A stretch of 6,231 bases of DNA. It comes from an uncultured Balneolaceae bacterium. GTDB taxonomy: Bacteria > Bacteroidota > Rhodothermia > Balneolales > Balneolaceae. The translations under genes and the position numbers were made by a program. The stretch lies in the NCBI GenBank assembly GCA_938003885.1, contig CALKWT010000165.1:1-6231 (forward strand). The letters are read 5' to 3'. The notes under the pieces were generated by a model, which made no database searches, had not been told where the DNA came from, and saw nothing but the letters and a program-made list of their open reading frames with translations. This document shows positions 5,201-6,231 of the stretch, piece after piece. Numbering within the stretch: position 1 is the stretch's first letter; every line of letters starts with the position of its first letter.

Positions 5201-6231
5201 CTACAGGGTTTCTGCTTCTTCTAACATCTCTTTTCGGACAGCCTCAAACTCATCTCCAGACTCCCACTCCATCATCTCATCCATATTCAGGATGTGGAAG
5301 GAGGTACGGAAGAAGAGGCGGACATCCTTTTCCAATCCTGCCGGATCCCAATATTCGTTGACTTCATCAAATACGGAGTGATAGACATGGGCAGTGACGC
5401 TATCCACGACTGCATTCCAATCGTCCGGTTTTCCGATATAGTCGCGCCCCGGATTAGGGAAAATGGCGGGAATTCCGACCTTTGCAAAGTTAAAATGATC
5501 CGACCGGTAGAAAAACCCTTGCTGCGGGTTGGGGTCGGGCTGGATGATCCGGTTCTCCTTCTCCGCAAAGTCCCTCATGACATCGGTAATGGTATTTCGA
5601 CCATATCCTACCAGTACGACATCCCCGGTTTCCCCATACACCTGCATCCCATCCATATTGAAATTGGCTGTAACTTTACCCGGATGGACTGTCGGATTTT
5701 CAGCCCAGTACTGCGAGCCCAGCAGGCCCATCTCTTCTGCACCGGCAAAAAAGAAAAGTGCCGACCTGCGCATCTGCTCCTGCTCAGCCTGATAGGCATT
5801 GGCCAGGTTAAGGAGAGCACTGACCCCTGCTGCATTGTCGTGAGCTCCATTGTTGATGGAGTCTCCTTCCACAGGTTCGGTAATGCCGAGATGGTCATAA
5901 TGGGCGGAGAAGATCAGATATTCATCCTTCAGATCGGGATCGTTTCCTTCTATCACACCGACAATATTGCCGGACGATATCTGGCTGTATTCAGCGTTCA
6001 GGGCAACATCCACCGTTACCCCTTCCAGAGGAACCGGATGGAACTCAATATCATCGGCAGCTTCCAGCATCTCATTCAGGTCCAGGCCCGCTTCAGAAAA
6101 GAGAGTTTCGCTTGCAGGTGTAGTCAGCCAGCTGCTGAACTCAGGTTTTCCTGCACTGCTGTCCCCGCTCCGAAGAGAGAAACGCTCTCTGCCCCAGCTG
6201 TTTACAATAATGTTCCATCCATATCCTGCAG
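5201..6231 (-). CDS. M28 family zinc aminopeptidase, C-terminal part
   Basis: The last 342 codons of a gene entering from the right edge; the frame is open to base 6231. A Met codon at 6068-6070 lies within continuous coding sequence and is unlikely to be the start, because the 53 residues before it (including 'GYGWNIIVNSWG') resemble the segment preceding the peptidase domain in M28 proteins. The di-zinc site is complete: His in 'SAHYDHLG' (codon 5900-5902), bridging Asp in 'GAHDNAAG' (5837-5839), catalytic and metal Glu pair in 'AGAEEMGLLGS' (metal Glu 5732-5734), Asp in 'NMDG' (5651-5653) and His in 'YHSVFDEV' (5378-5380). 'SDHFNFAKVGIPAIF' is also typical. The family removes N-terminal residues from peptides, usually in the periplasm or outside. 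The N-terminus is missing, so a signal peptide or PA domain cannot be judged. The last ~20 residues are highly acidic. The stop is TAG. Confidence 0.93.
   Translation of the reverse strand, partial: AGYGWNIIVNSWGRERFSLRSGDSSAGKPEFSSWLTTPASETLFSEAGLDLNEMLEAADDIEFHPVPLEGVTVDVALNAEYSQISSGNIVGVIEGNDPDLKDEYLIFSAHYDHLGITEPVEGDSINNGAHDNAAGVSALLNLANAYQAEQEQMRRSALFFFAGAEEMGLLGSQYWAENPTVHPGKVTANFNMDGMQVYGETGDVVLVGYGRNTITDVMRDFAEKENRIIQPDPNPQQGFFYRSDHFNFAKVGIPAIFPNPGRDYIGKPDDWNAVVDSVTAHVYHSVFDEVNEYWDPAGLEKDVRLFFRTSFHILNMDEMMEWESGDEFEAVRKEMLEEAETL

Noticed and set aside
5201..6070. M28 gene starting at the ATG at 6070
   Set aside because: The frame continues upstream to the window edge with residues fitting an M28 protein, so the real start lies outside the window.

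Overview
The window carries six genes, all on the minus strand; two run off the ends. It looks like chromosomal housekeeping sequence from a Gram-negative bacterium of the Bacteroidota/Balneolota (FCB) kind. The grounds are a Sec-exported S9 peptidase, a DUF1080-family lipoprotein, an exported-type M28 peptidase, heme synthesis by the C5 (glutamate) route, starts without Shine-Dalgarno sequences, and a sequence before hemB that fits the Bacteroidota -7 element TAnnTTTG. The phylum is inferred from gene types and signals, not from a marker gene.

Layout in the direction of transcription (right to left): an M28 zinc aminopeptidase missing its N-terminus (6231-5201); hemB, 5-aminolevulinate dehydratase (5051-4068); htpX, a membrane zinc protease (3958-3068); hemL, glutamate-1-semialdehyde aminomutase, with a GTG start (2882-1590); a lipoprotein with a 3-keto-disaccharide hydrolase (DUF1080) domain (1458-769); and the first 167 codons of an exported S9 peptidase (502-1). 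The gaps are 149, 109, 185, 131 and 266 bp, so this is a series of short transcription units rather than a tight operon. Two perfect inverted repeats (2950-2980 and 713-746) lie in the gaps after htpX and after the DUF1080 gene and probably end or stabilise those transcripts.

How the genes work together: HemL makes 5-aminolevulinate and HemB condenses two molecules of it to porphobilinogen, so the pair are consecutive steps of tetrapyrrole synthesis, interrupted by the membrane quality-control protease HtpX. The flanking genes encode exported or envelope hydrolases for peptides (M28, S9) and probably oxidised disaccharides (DUF1080), which suits a heterotroph that degrades polymers.

I found no mobile element, CRISPR array, tRNA, rRNA or defence gene, and no convincing undescribed system. 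The points most worth checking are the HemB metal site (the zinc cysteines are replaced by Ala/Asp/Asp), the hemB-htpX-hemL order, and the two intergenic hairpins, which lack T-tracts and each carry a self-complementary hexamer in the loop.
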